Positions 1 to 9,659 of a DNA stretch of 64,000 nucleotides are shown here, one piece after another (within the stretch, counting starts at the first letter, position 1; every line of letters starts with the position of its first letter). Under the pieces are notes generated by a model. It saw only the letters and a program-made list of their open reading frames with translations, did no database searches and had not been told where the DNA came from. A program made the position numbers and the translations under genes. The stretch covers positions 232,493,832 to 232,557,831 of the forward strand of contig NC_090319.1 of the NCBI RefSeq assembly GCF_040869045.1. Reading direction: 5' to 3'. The DNA comes from Eurosta solidaginis (Eukaryota; Arthropoda; Insecta; Diptera; Tephritidae).

Positions 1-1099
1 TAGCCTCCATGAGCTTACAAGAAAATATAAAGCTTTTGAATGGAAGAAGGAGCAATAAGTGGATTTCCAAACATTGAAGGAGCGTTTGTGCACTGCCCAA
101 CTGTTAGCATATGCGATTCCAGGAGCAACATTTATTCTAGATACAGATGCGAGTGGATATGCTATAGGAGGCGTTTTATCACAAATGGTCGATGGACAGG
201 AGAAGGTAGTTGCATATTACAGCCGTTCGATTGGAAAACCAGACAGGAACTACTGCGTTACCCGGAGAGAGCTGGTAGAGTGCATTAAACATTTTCACAA
301 GTACCTCTACGGCCAGCGATTCCGTGTCAGGACAGATCACGCATAGTTAAAATGGCTTCTGCAGTTCCGTAATCCGGAAGGACAATTGGCACAGTGGATC
401 GAGCGACTACAAAGCTATGACTTTTCTACTAAGCATCGAAAAGGTAGTACCCATGGAAATGCCGATGCAATGTCACGAAGACCATGAAGTTTGGAATGCA
501 AGCACTGTTCAAGGGCCGAGGCTAAAGAAGACATTATAGATGTCCGGCTAATGACTATAACGTGTGCGAATGAATGGGACAAGGAACAACTAAGGAAGTG
601 TCAGCTAGAAGATACAGATCTGTCACATGTTATGCAAGGGCTCGAACGAAACGAAAGACCAAATAGAGAGGAGATGTCAGCAGAGAGTCCCATTGCGAAG
701 TCATATTGGGTACAGTGGGACAGTTTAGAATTGATATCCGGTTGCTTGCATCGAGTATGGGAGAGTGAGGATGGTCAATGTAAGAAGAAACTGATAGTTG
801 TTCCCAGAAAGAGGATTCCTGAAGTATTTAGCGAGCTACATAATGGTCCAAACGGAGGTCATCTTGGAATCACTAAGACGCTCGAGAAGATTAAACATAA
901 ATTCTATTGGGTTGGTTGCCGTCAGTCGGTCACTGAGTGGATTGCGAACTGTGAGGTTTGCAGCAGAGCGAAAGGTCCCAAAGCCCGAAGTCATGGCCAG
1001 TTGAAGCAATATAACTCAGGTACGCCATTTGAAAGGATCGCTACGGATGCCGCAGGTCCATTTCCTACTAGCAACTGCGGAAACAAATATGTACTGGTA
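1..1099 (+). pseudogene. pol: Ty3/gypsy pol: RNase H and integrase N-terminus
   Basis: This is the middle of a Ty3/gypsy polyprotein, which copies the element's RNA into DNA and inserts it into the genome. The frame opening at position 59 shows an RNase H domain with the acidic motif DTDASG near residue 29, a conserved E in TRRELVE, and D in RTDHA. A TAG at 344-346 and a TGA at 485-487 interrupt the frame. From 491 the frame reopens into the linker and the HHCC zinc-binding domain of integrase (GGHLG, then CEVC), and then the start of the catalytic core (ATDAAGPFP). A SINE insertion cuts the frame at 1100. Protease, most of RT and gag would lie left of the window. The copy is dead. The Ty3/gypsy call is firm; the lineage within it (mdg1/412-like) is a guess. 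Confidence 0.88.
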
Positions 1100-1469
1100 A
1101 AAAAAAAAAAAAAAAATTAATGTAAGGCGCGATAACCTCCGAAGAGATCTAAGGCCGAGCTTCTCTTCTAATTTGCGTCGTGCTCCTCTTGATTTTTCCC
1201 TACAAATTGGCCGGACGGGACCTACATGTTTTATGCCGACTCCGAACGGCATCTGCAAGGCAGATGAGTTTTCACTGAGAGCTTTTCATGGCAGAAATAC
1301 AATCGGAGCGCTTGCCAGACACTGCCGAGGGGTGACCCCGCTTAGAAAAATTTTCTTCTAATTGAAAAATCTTATTTCTAAAATTTTGATGTTGCTTTCC
1401 CCGGGAGTTGAACCCAGGGCATACGGTGTGATAGGCGGAGCACGCTACCATCACACCACGGTGGCCGCC
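1100..1469 (-). mobile_element. tRNA-derived SINE, copy 1, inside gypsy integrase
   Basis: On the minus strand the element starts at 1469 with GGCGGCCACCGTGGTGTGATG, which resembles a tRNA 5' half with an A-box. A B-box-like GGGTTCAACTCCC follows at about 1403-1415. The body is about 290 bp and the element ends at 1100 in a run of 17 T in its own sense. Perfect 13-bp duplications, ATATGTACTGGTA, flank it at 1087-1099 and 1470-1482, and the integrase frame resumes just after the second one. A second copy lies at 61775-62130. Such elements are transcribed by RNA polymerase III and moved by LINE enzymes. The tail is T-rich, not A-rich, in the sense defined by the tRNA-like head. Confidence 0.88.
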
Positions 1470-1482
1470 ATATGTACTGGTA

Positions 1483-2281
1483 GTTATGGATTATTTCAGC
1501 AAATGGCCAGAGGTATACCCAATCCCAAATCAAAGAGCGGAAACAGTAGCAGAAGTGTTTATAAACAATTGGGTTGCAAGGTATGGTGTACCAATGGAGT
1601 TACATTCCGACCAAAGCAGGAATTTCGAACCAGCTGTATTCCAGGAAATGTAAATCATTGGGCATTCGAAAAACACGGACAACTGCATTGCATCCTCAGT
1701 CCGATGGTTGGTGGAACGATTCAATAGAACATTGGAGGAGCACTTAAGGAAAGTAGTGGACAAGTACCATAAGGAGTGTAATACCGGCATACCATTATTC
1801 TTGATGGCTTACCTATCAGCAGTGCATGAGACAACGGGCCAAACCCCTGCAAAGTAATTTTTGGCAATGACCTTCAACTGCCAGCTGATTTGAAGTTTGG
1901 GATAGATGCCGATGCGGAGAGAAATGTCAAGAAATCCACTGGTGTCTTGGAAGAAGAGCTGAGAGAGATACACGATCTTGTAAGACAACGAGCAAAGATT
2001 ATGAGTGACAAGATGAAAGCCCGATACGATAAAGCAATTAATTCGGAAGGTTTTCAGGAAGGAGATTTGGTGCTGTTATACAACCCACAACGAAAAAAAG
2101 GTTTGTCCCCGAAATTGCAGTGTAATTGGGAAGGCCCATACAAAGTTATAAAACGGATCAACGATGTAGTGTACCGCATACAAACCATTGGCAAACCACG
2201 AACCAAAATGAAAGTGGTTCATTTGGAAAGGCTGGCAGTGTTTAGATCGAGAGATTTGTCTGATCGGGACGATCAAACTTA
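1483..2281 (+). pseudogene. pol: Ty3/gypsy integrase core and C-terminus
   Basis: This continues the integrase after the SINE. Translated in pieces, it shows the catalytic-core context (VMDYFSKWPE, then HPQSDG) and the C-terminal GPY/F module (WEGPYKVI near 2127). The final open stretch, 1890-2282, encodes 130 residues with no stop. A missing 2 bp near 1650 and another frameshift near 1708 break the frame between core and C-terminus, so the enzyme could not be made even without the SINE. The stop at 2280-2282 overlaps the start of the polypurine tract, the usual arrangement for elements without an env gene. Confidence 0.87.
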
Positions 2282-2293
2282 GGTGGAGGGCAG
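2281..2293 (+). promoter_or_regulatory. polypurine tract of the gypsy element
   Basis: The purine-rich AGGTGGAGGGCAG directly precedes the TGTTATG that opens the LTR. This is where plus-strand DNA synthesis would be primed. Its position between the pol stop and the LTR supports the call. Confidence 0.75.
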
Positions 2294-2879
2294 TGTTATG
2301 AATATTAGCAACACTAAGGGGTACTTTTTATTTTTTTTATTTTAAGGGGTACTGTCATCTCTAAGCCGATGCTAAGAGTGACTTGTATGCACATCCATAA
2401 ATCAATCATTATGTATCTACGAAGATACAACGAATCAATCATTATGTCTACACATATGTACGTACACGCAGCGGAGAAGAGATGCACAAACACATGCAGA
2501 TATCTTATCTGAGATGCTCCCAAATGTATGCAATTGTAATTGTGGAAGTGTAGCTCACAAATACACGCGCATATGAGAATCTATACACGTGCATCTGTAG
2601 TTATAATTATATGGCAGTAACTAAGTAAATTCTGGAAGCGCCTAGAAGATGCAACGAGGAAATCACAGAGTATAAAAGCACCAACGAACGGCAGAGGCGC
2701 GAGAATCAGTTTTGATTAAGACGCTATCTGGCGAGCAATAGTAGGGTAATTTATTGTGAAGTACTTTAATAAAGGCCATTTTTCCATTATTCAATATTGG
2801 AATTATTTATTCAACAGTTTAGTGATTCGAACGATAGCAGAAGATTGCAAATAAGGGGAATTGCAGTAAATTCGTTCCA
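2294..2879 (+). repeat. 3' LTR of the Ty3/gypsy element
   Basis: The 586-bp LTR opens with TGTTATGAAT and, by my reading, closes with TTCGTTCCA, giving TG...CA ends. A TATA box (TATAAAAG) lies at 2671-2678 and a polyadenylation signal (AATAAA) at 2768-2773, the expected U3-R-U5 order. The right edge is set where a Penelope-like coding match begins on the other strand at 2880. The left LTR is outside the window, so the ends cannot be checked against it. Confidence 0.75.
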
Positions 2880-3095
2880 TTATGTTATCCACGTATCTAG
2901 CATAAAACGACACGCCTGATCTTGAATTCAGCTCCTGTATGTAATTTTCTTCCAGATTTTGCATGAAGACTTCCATAAGAATGGCTTGCCATTCCAAGAC
3001 CGTTTCTTTGTCTATATATTTTATTGTTGAATTGAAAATAGTTTTGACGTAAAGTGGTTCTTAACGTATTTGTGATTTGTATACTTTTCACTTTG
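2880..3095 (-). pseudogene. Penelope-like element RT fragment
   Basis: Two overlapping minus-strand frames together resemble the RT core of Penelope-like retroelements. The first has NYFQFNNKIYRQ followed by GLGMAS, close to the family's 'F-YKQ...G-AMGSPLS' block. After a frameshift, IQELNSRSGVSFYARYVDN matches the catalytic-box region. The usual YVDD is YVDN here, so an essential aspartate is changed. The gypsy LTR abuts at 2880 just after this box and a Helentron-type repeat abuts at about 3103. It is a scrap about 70 codons long, clearly dead. Confidence 0.7.
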
Positions 3096-3102
3096 TTTTA
3101 AT

Positions 3103-4459
3103 CCTCAGCGTGTTTTGTACACAGAGTATATTAACTTTGATTGGATAACGGTTGGTTGAACAGGTATAAAGGAATCGAGATAGATATAGACTTCCATATA
3201 TCAAAATCATCAGTCCGTCCGTCCGCCCGTTAGAACGATAACTTGAGTAAATATTGAGATATATTGACCAAATTTGGTACACTATCTTACCTGGACCCAG
3301 AATAGATTGGTATTGAAAAGGAGCGAAATCGGATGATAACCACACCTACTTTTTATATATATAAAATTTTGGAAAACACAAAAAACCTGATAATTTAGTA
3401 AATAATACAGCTTGAGTGTTGAAATTTGACATGGGGACTATTGGGACTCTTGATAAAAATTTGGAAATTTTTTTTAAAATGGGCGTGGCACCGCCCACTT
3501 GTGATAAAATCAAGTTTACAAATATTATTAATCATGAATCAAAAATCGTTAAACCTATCGTAACAAAATTCAGCAGAGGGGTTGCCTTTACTATAAGGAA
3601 TGCTTTGAAGAAACATTAACGAAATCGGTTAAGGACCACGCCCACTTTTATATACAAGATTTCTAAAAGGGTCGTGGACGAATAAAATAAGCTATATCTT
3701 TGCAAAAAGGCCTTATATCAATGGTATTTCATTTCCCAAGTGGATTTATAACAATAAATAGAGAAAACTTCAAATTTAAAAAATGGGCGTGGTACGGCCC
3801 CTTTTATGACTAAGCAATTTTTCGTAATAAAATTGGGTACACAAATTTTCCCTATAGCAGGAAATATTTCTAGGAAAAATTGACGAAATCGGTTAAAGAC
3901 CACGCCCACTTTTATATAAAACATTTTTAAAAGGGTCGTAGACGAGTATTATATATCTTAGCGAGAAAGAGCTTTGTGTTCATAGAATTTTACTTTCTAA
4001 ATAGAATTATAACACTAAATTGGAAAACACCAAAGTTTTTGAAAATGGGTGTGGCACCGCCCCTTTTATGACTAAGCAATTTTGTATGATTCGAGAGCCA
4101 CAACTCGAAGAAAAATTAACATATCATAATGAAATTGTGTACACATATTTTCCATATTGCAGAACATATTTCTAGTAAAAATGGACGGGATCGCTTAAAG
4201 ACCACGGCAACTTAGATATCAAACAAGTTTAAAAAGGTCGTAGACAGAATAATAAGCTATAACTTAGCAAAAAATTGTTTTGAATCAATGATATTTCACT
4301 TATCAAATTTTATTGTTAGAGGAAATAGGGAAACATTTTTTAAACGGGCGGTGACACGTGTTATGTATAAAAGTAATTTATCTGAAATGAAACATACAAT
4401 TGAAGCTCACGCTGAGTATATAATGTTCGGTTACACCCGAACTTAGACACCTTTACTTG
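3103..4459 (+). mobile_element. Helentron-type non-autonomous element (HINE/DINE-1-like), copy H1
   Basis: The 5' end shows CTCAGCGTG followed by ACAGAGTATATTAA, and the 3' end has the inverted partner CACGCTGAG at 4408-4416. Next come a perfect 6-bp-stem hairpin, GTTCGG-TTACAC-CCGAAC (4425-4442), and the terminus ACTTG at 4455-4459. Inside are a short GTCC repeat (3214-3231) and several 'GGGCGTGGCACCGCCC'-type blocks. Subterminal inverted repeats, a (GTCY)n tract and a 3' hairpin are the known hallmarks of DINE-1/Helentron-associated elements. No coding sequence is present. This copy has no 130-bp array and belongs to the same subfamily as the fragment at 37494-37920. Confidence 0.75.
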
Positions 4460-4905
4460 TTTGTATTATGAACTATTGTTGAGCTAACTATGGCCAAAGT
4501 CTCCGATAGTGGTATTTATGGGTATAAATCTTTTATGTCAAAAGATACCAATTTGCTGTTCTTTGCTACCTCTACGATTGTTGTTGTTGTTGTAGCACTG
4601 CTTCGCCCCATCCAATAGGTGCGACCGAGCTAAGTCACTTTTTTTGAAAGATTTTATTTTAATGCAGTTTTAAACCTAAATTCAAAATACATCGATCACA
4701 AAAAAATGTTTTAATTTTTCAATTTTACGTTCTGTGGGCAATGATGTGTAAATGTGCTAAGTCGTCAGCTATTAAAAAGAATGTGCTAAGTCAACCTCTC
4801 AATAATATCAATCTGAATTACTAGTTATTTCTTTGTGCGCGCATTTTATTTATTTATTTAATTCAGTCAGTCTAAAAGTACATGCTTTGTTCTTGTTGTA
4901 TTAAC
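4460..4905. other. unassigned spacer with a (GTT)n-GTAGCA fragment
   Basis: No gene is seen. A (GTT)4 run at about 4578-4595 leads into GTAGCACTGCTTCGCCCCAT, which looks like the reverse-complement tail of a small retroposon with an (AAC)n tail. The rest is AT-rich. Confidence 0.4.
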
Positions 4906-5237
4906 GATAAAAACACTCCCCGACGGCTTTGGGGAGTGTTACCGATGTTGATGGTCCTTTGTCGGATATAGATCCGGAACGTTCCGGTAACAAAGCACTA
5001 TTAAGGTACTAGCCCGACCATATTGGGAACGATTTATATGACCACATTAAACCTTCTAGGCCATCCCGCCCTCCCCACCCCCTAGTTCCATGAGGAACTT
5101 GGGGTTGCCAGAGCCTCGGCTGTCAATGAAACAGGATTCGCCACGGGTAGGCGAGGTTGACAATTGGGTTAGAGAAGCTATATATTGCGCTGGCAACCCC
5201 TTGAGAAGGTTGCGAACACAACCCCTTGAAATTGGAT
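4906..5237 (-). mobile_element. (AAC)n-tailed retroposon, copy without its tail
   Basis: This 330-bp stretch matches the insertion at 28659-29064 along most of its length. Shared features are the ACTCCCC...GGGGAGTGTTA hairpin, ACGATTTATATG, the CCATGAGGAACTTGGGG block and AGCTATATATTGCGCTGGCAACC. It lacks the (GTT)n end and the last third seen in the other copy. No ORF is present. I infer minus orientation from the better copy. Confidence 0.65.
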
Positions 5238-5397
5238 TTACTCAATTGAGATATGCTTTTGGTGCTTGATAAATGCTTTGCGCTGACCATAATCTACTTC
5301 AATTCTTACATGTCGATAACTACAAGCTTTCTTACAGACTAGTTAAAAGTACAAAACAATTCAAGCTTAAACTTATATAAGCTGTTATTAAAATTAA

Positions 5398-6090
5398 CAA
5401 GTAAGGAAGGATAAGTTCGGGTGTAACCGAACATTACATACTCAGTTGAGAGCTATGGAGACAAAATAAAGGAAATTCACCATGTAGGAAAATGAACCTA
5501 TGGTAACCCTGGAATGTGTTTGTATGACATGTGTAGAAAATGGAAGGTATCAAAGAGTATTTTAAGAGGGAGTGGGCCATCTACATGTGTAGAAAATGGA
5601 AGGTATCAAAGAGTATTTTAAGAGGGAGTGGGCCATAGTTCTATAAGTGGACGCTATTTAAGGATATCGCCATAAAGGTGGACCAGGGCTGACTCTAGAA
5701 TTTCTTTGTGCGATATGGGTATCAAATGAAAGTTGTTAATGAGTATTTTAAAATGGAGTGGGCCTTTTCGAGATATCTCCATAAAGATGAACCAGGGGTG
5801 ACTCTAGAATTTGTTTGTACGATATGGGTATCAAATGAAAGGTGTTAATGAGTATTTTAAAAGGGAGTGGCCCTTAGTTGTATAGGTGGATTCCTTTTCG
5901 AGATATCGCCATAAAGGTGGACCAGGGGTGACTCTAGAATGCGTTTGTGCAATATGTGTATCAAACGAAAGGTGTTAATGAGTAATTTAAAAGGGAGTGG
6001 GCCTTAGTTCTATGGGTGGACGCCTTTTCGATATATCGCCATAATGGTGGACCAGGGATGACTATAGAATTTTTTTGTACGATATGGTTT
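5398..6090 (-). mobile_element. Helentron-type element, 3' end only, copy H2
   Basis: Read on the minus strand, this is the 3' terminus of the same family as copy H3. The tip is at 5398-5402, the hairpin GTTCGGGTGTAACCGAAC is at 5415-5432, the subterminal CTCAACTGAGTATG follows, and then come about four 130-bp monomers. The sequence from the tip to the first monomers matches the inverted end at 13250-13375 closely. A perfect 56-bp tandem duplication lies at about 5528-5639. The element stops abruptly at about 6090, so only its 3' end survives. Confidence 0.72.
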
Positions 6091-6534
6091 GTTATGGTAC
6101 TATTGACCGGGTGTACTGTAATCACAGTCTACGATGATAGAGAGGCAATGCTTGTGGCAAGGTGCATTGACCACGGGGTGTGCACTGGCGTTTAGGCCCG
6201 GAGCTTGAGCTTCGTGGTATTCGATAACGCGATCAATACACCGCATTGCCTTCCTCAGTCCATGGCCAAACAGGATAATTTATATTTGCACACAGGGACT
6301 TTCATAAGCAACAAAAGAAAACCAAAAGAAATTGATAACCGAAAAGTCGCATTTGCTTGCCACACTTCATTAATATGGCCCTGCACCATTACTTCCCATG
6401 CCAGACAGCTCATTTAGGGAGATGTGGTGGCTGCCCCAGAAACCGCCCTACCATTGGCCTCCTTTATGTTATTGGGGCCCCAAATACATTACCTTCAACA
6501 CCCCATGTCTCAAACCAAATAGAAAAAGCAATTA
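6091..6534. other. unassigned, interior between HINE arms
   Basis: No gene is recognised. The GC content is a little higher than the neighbours. Short open frames here have no family resemblance that I can see. Confidence 0.4.
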
Positions 6535-6548
6535 GTTACCCATAATTA

Positions 6549-8050
6549 CTTACTTACTTAATTGGCGCTTAACCGTCTAAACGGTTATGGCCGTCCAACA
6601 AGGCGCGCCAGTCGCTCCTTCGCTCCGCCAAGCGGCGCCAATTGGTCACACCAAGGGAGTTTAAATCGTTTTCCACCTGGTCCTTCCAACGGAGTGGGGG
6701 CCGCCCTCTACCTCTGCTTCCATAGGCGGGTTCCGATAGAAACACTTTCTTGGCCGGAGCATCATCTTTCATTCGCACAACATGGCCTAGCCAGCGCAGC
6801 CGCTGCGTTTTAATTCGCTGGACTATGTTGATGTCTGCGTATAGCTCGTACAGCTCATTATTAAATCTTCTTCGGTACTCGCCATCGCCAACGCGTAGAG
6901 GTCCATAAATCTTTCGAAGAACTTTTCTCTCGAACACTCCCAAAGCCGCTTCATCTGCTATTGTCATGGTCCATGCTTCTGCCCCATATAGCAGGACGGG
7001 TACGATAAGTGACTTGTAGAGTATGATTTTCGTTCGCCGAGAGAGGACTTTACTTTTCAATTGCCTACCTAGTCCAAAGTAGCATTTAATGGCAAGATTG
7101 ATTCTTCGCTGGATTTCAGTGCTTATGTTGTTGCTAGTGTTGACGCTGGTTCCCAAATAAACGAAGTCTTTTACTATTTCGAAATTATGACTGCCAACAG
7201 TAGCGTGGTTGCCAAGGTGCATATGCGCTGACTCTTTGCTCGATGACAGCGGGTACTTCGTTTTGTCCTCATTCACCATTAAACCCATCTTTACCGCTTC
7301 TTTTTCCAGTTTGGAGTAAGCAGAACTAAGAGCGCGGGTGTTTAGGCCGATGATATCAATGTCATCAGCATATGCCAGTAAATGCACGCTTTTATAGTAT
7401 ATTGTTCCAGTGCGGTTAAGTTCTGCAGCTAGCATAATTTTCTCCAGCATCAAATTAAAGAAATCGCACGATAGGGGGTCACCCTGTCTGAAACCTCGTT
7501 TAGTTTCGAACGGCTCGGAGAGGTCCTTCCCAATTCTGAATGAGCTGATGGTGTTTCTCAACGTCATTTTGCACAGCCGTATAAGTTTTGCGGGGAAACT
7601 AAATTCAGACATAGCGGCATATAGGCAGCTCCTTTTCGTGCTGTCGAAGGCGGCTTTAAAGTCGACGAAGAGGTGATGTGTGTCGATTCTCTTTTCACGG
7701 GTTTTTTCCAAGATTTGGCGCATTGTGAAAATCTGGTCGATGATAGATTTACCAGGTCTGAAGCCGCACTGATAAGGTCCAATCAGCCGGTTCACGGTGG
7801 GCTTCAATCTTTCGCACAATACACTTGAAAGGACCTTATATGCGATATTAAGAAGGCTGATTCCACGATAGTTGGTGCATTTTGCAGTATCCCCCTTCTT
7901 GTGGACTGGGCAAAGAACACTTAGATTCCAACCGTCGGGCATGCTTTCGTCCGCCCATATTTTGCTAAGAAGCTGCTGCATGCGCCTTACCAACTCCTCG
8001 CCGCCGAACTTGAATAGCTCCGCAGGCAATCTATCAGCGCTCACGGCCTT
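6549..8050 (-). mobile_element. 5'-truncated RTE-type LINE insertion
   Basis: The 14-bp duplication GTTACCCATAATTA at 6535-6548 and 8051-8064 flanks this minus-strand insertion exactly. The 3' end at 6549 is a (TTAC)n-type short repeat, as is usual for RTE elements, which end in microsatellites and not poly(A). The 5' end at 8050 falls inside the coding region, so endonuclease and the N-terminal RT are missing. The perfect TSD and unbroken frame mark it as a recent insertion. Confidence 0.88.
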
Positions 8051-8059
8051 GTTACCCAT
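6569..8059 (-). CDS. RTE-type reverse transcriptase, 5'-truncated, 496 aa open frame
   Basis: The frame encodes the RT and C-terminal part of a non-LTR retrotransposon polyprotein, which nicks target DNA and copies its RNA there. Visible blocks in order are NYRGISLLN, GFRPGKS, FVDFKAAFDS, RGFRQGDPLSC, the catalytic AYADDI at about residues 229-234, then LLYGAEAWT and the C-terminal RLRWLGHV and GRGRPPLRWKDQV motifs typical of RTE-like enzymes. No stop or frameshift interrupts 496 codons. The endonuclease domain is absent. The ATG and the first three codons (MGN) come from the target-site duplication, so the start is a chance product of the insertion and translation is unlikely. Confidence 0.87.
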   Translation of the reverse strand: MGNKAVSADRLPAELFKFGGEELVRRMQQLLSKIWADESMPDGWNLSVLCPVHKKGDTAKCTNYRGISLLNIAYKVLSSVLCERLKPTVNRLIGPYQCGFRPGKSIIDQIFTMRQILEKTREKRIDTHHLFVDFKAAFDSTKRSCLYAAMSEFSFPAKLIRLCKMTLRNTISSFRIGKDLSEPFETKRGFRQGDPLSCDFFNLMLEKIMLAAELNRTGTIYYKSVHLLAYADDIDIIGLNTRALSSAYSKLEKEAVKMGLMVNEDKTKYPLSSSKESAHMHLGNHATVGSHNFEIVKDFVYLGTSVNTSNNISTEIQRRINLAIKCYFGLGRQLKSKVLSRRTKIILYKSLIVPVLLYGAEAWTMTIADEAALGVFERKVLRKIYGPLRVGDGEYRRRFNNELYELYADINIVQRIKTQRLRWLGHVVRMKDDAPAKKVFLSEPAYGSRGRGRPPLRWKDQVENDLNSLGVTNWRRLAERRSDWRALLDGHNRLDG

Positions 8060-8064
8060 AATTA

Positions 8065-9484
8065 TTTAATTATTATTCACACAAAATCAATCCATTTTTC
8101 TATTTACAAAGGTTACCTTAAGTCAGTCAGCCTACTCAGACTCAAGTAATTTTATGTACATATTTTGCTAAAAATTTACAATATGTTCGAACTATAATTT
8201 GCCCCGCAAACACTCACGTGTATCTTTAGATTTTAATATTAATTTATATGTGCGAAACTTGTTTAAATGCATGTAAGTACATCTGCACGGTGCTACGTAC
8301 ATATTTAGGTATGAAAGAGGAAAGCAAAACTATAACAACAAAAAAAATTAGTGAACCCTAATTTGAAAATAAGCCAAACTCAACTAAGGTTGAGCAAATA
8401 TACGTACATACATATGTACGTACAGACGTAAAAAAATATATATATAAAAATTATATGTATATAAGTATTATAGTGAATATTAGTAATATAATAGAATAAT
8501 ATAATTATAGGTACAAGTATATGGTCAGGGAATATAACTCAACATTTGAGCATCTTTCTTAGTTTCGAAGGCCTTCTCGCTGGCTAATTGAAAATTCGAA
8601 GAAAGAGTCTCAGGCTAAGAAAAAAATAAATCACTTAAACCAAAAAATAATGATTAACCTACGGCAACCATGTTTTTAGTAGCAAATACACAATTTGCAA
8701 ATAGTTCACAACAAAAACAAGGTTGGCCACTTCATACAACCCTCTCTCAAACATGTTCACCGCTTCTTCTTTAGTTAAATTTATTTCTTCTGGTACATGT
8801 GTGAGAGTTTGTTGTACACCAACAACAAGAAGCAAGTAATATACTGCTGTGGCTTAGCCACACAATCTTTGCTTGGTAATTATTTAAAGTTAATGATTAT
8901 GACCAATTCAATTCTCAGGTTACCAATTTTTACAGTAGGTATTATCTAAAAAGGTCTACTTTTGTTTTAATCTAACATTGGGTCATTTTACATTATTATT
9001 TAACAAATTATTTGGGTTTTCTTTTTTTTTCTTCTTTGATTAAAACATCAAGCTTGATTCGTTTTACAACATCTTATCATATTTCTATGTAATTTTAAAG
9101 TTTAATTCTTCTTCTTCTCTTTTTTTTTTTTTGTGTTTTCTTCGAGTTGGATATCGCATGCGTTTTCCTTTTGGTTAACTAAATTTGGTCTTTTATGGAA
9201 ATTTCGATTTGTGGGGTTTTTAGAAAATCCAATCGATGACGGATTTTTTATAGGTGCAATTTTATATGATGCCTATGTGAACCCTTGTAGCGTAATTGCT
9301 GTACATCGATTCTTGGGAATTTTGGACACATCCAGGCGTAGGCGAAATGCAAGAGGGCGGGGAAGGGATGCTTGTGGCCCGCATAAGCGACCCACAAGCA
9401 CGATGATGCAAAAAGTGGTCGGTGGGTTGAAGTAAATCTGTGGAAAGATAACACACCATAGATTTAGCAAGAGAGTAATGGCAT
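8065..9484. other. AT-rich unassigned spacer
   Basis: No gene is supported. There is a T-rich stretch at about 9000-9135 and a GC-richer patch at 9280-9440 carrying a 100-codon open frame with no recognisable motif. It could be the single-copy sequence into which the surrounding repeats inserted. Confidence 0.4.
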
Positions 9485-9659
9485 TTTTATACTCAGTTGA
9501 GCAGAGCTCACAGAGTATATTAAGTTTGATTGGATAACGGTTGGTTGTACATATATAAAGGAATCGAGATAGATATAGACTTCCATATATCAAAATAATC
9601 AGGATCGAAAAAAAATTTGATTGAGCCATGTCCGTCCGTCCGTCCGTCCGTCCGTCCGT

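Noticed and set aside
1395..1469. possible tRNA gene on the minus strand
   Set aside because: The A- and B-box-like parts belong to a SINE head: it is joined to a body of about 290 bp, flanked by a TSD, and repeated at 61775. No clean cloverleaf was evident.
9133..9435. 100-codon open frame as a possible gene
   Set aside because: No motif, odd composition, and it runs from a T-rich stretch into a patch of different GC content; likely chance.
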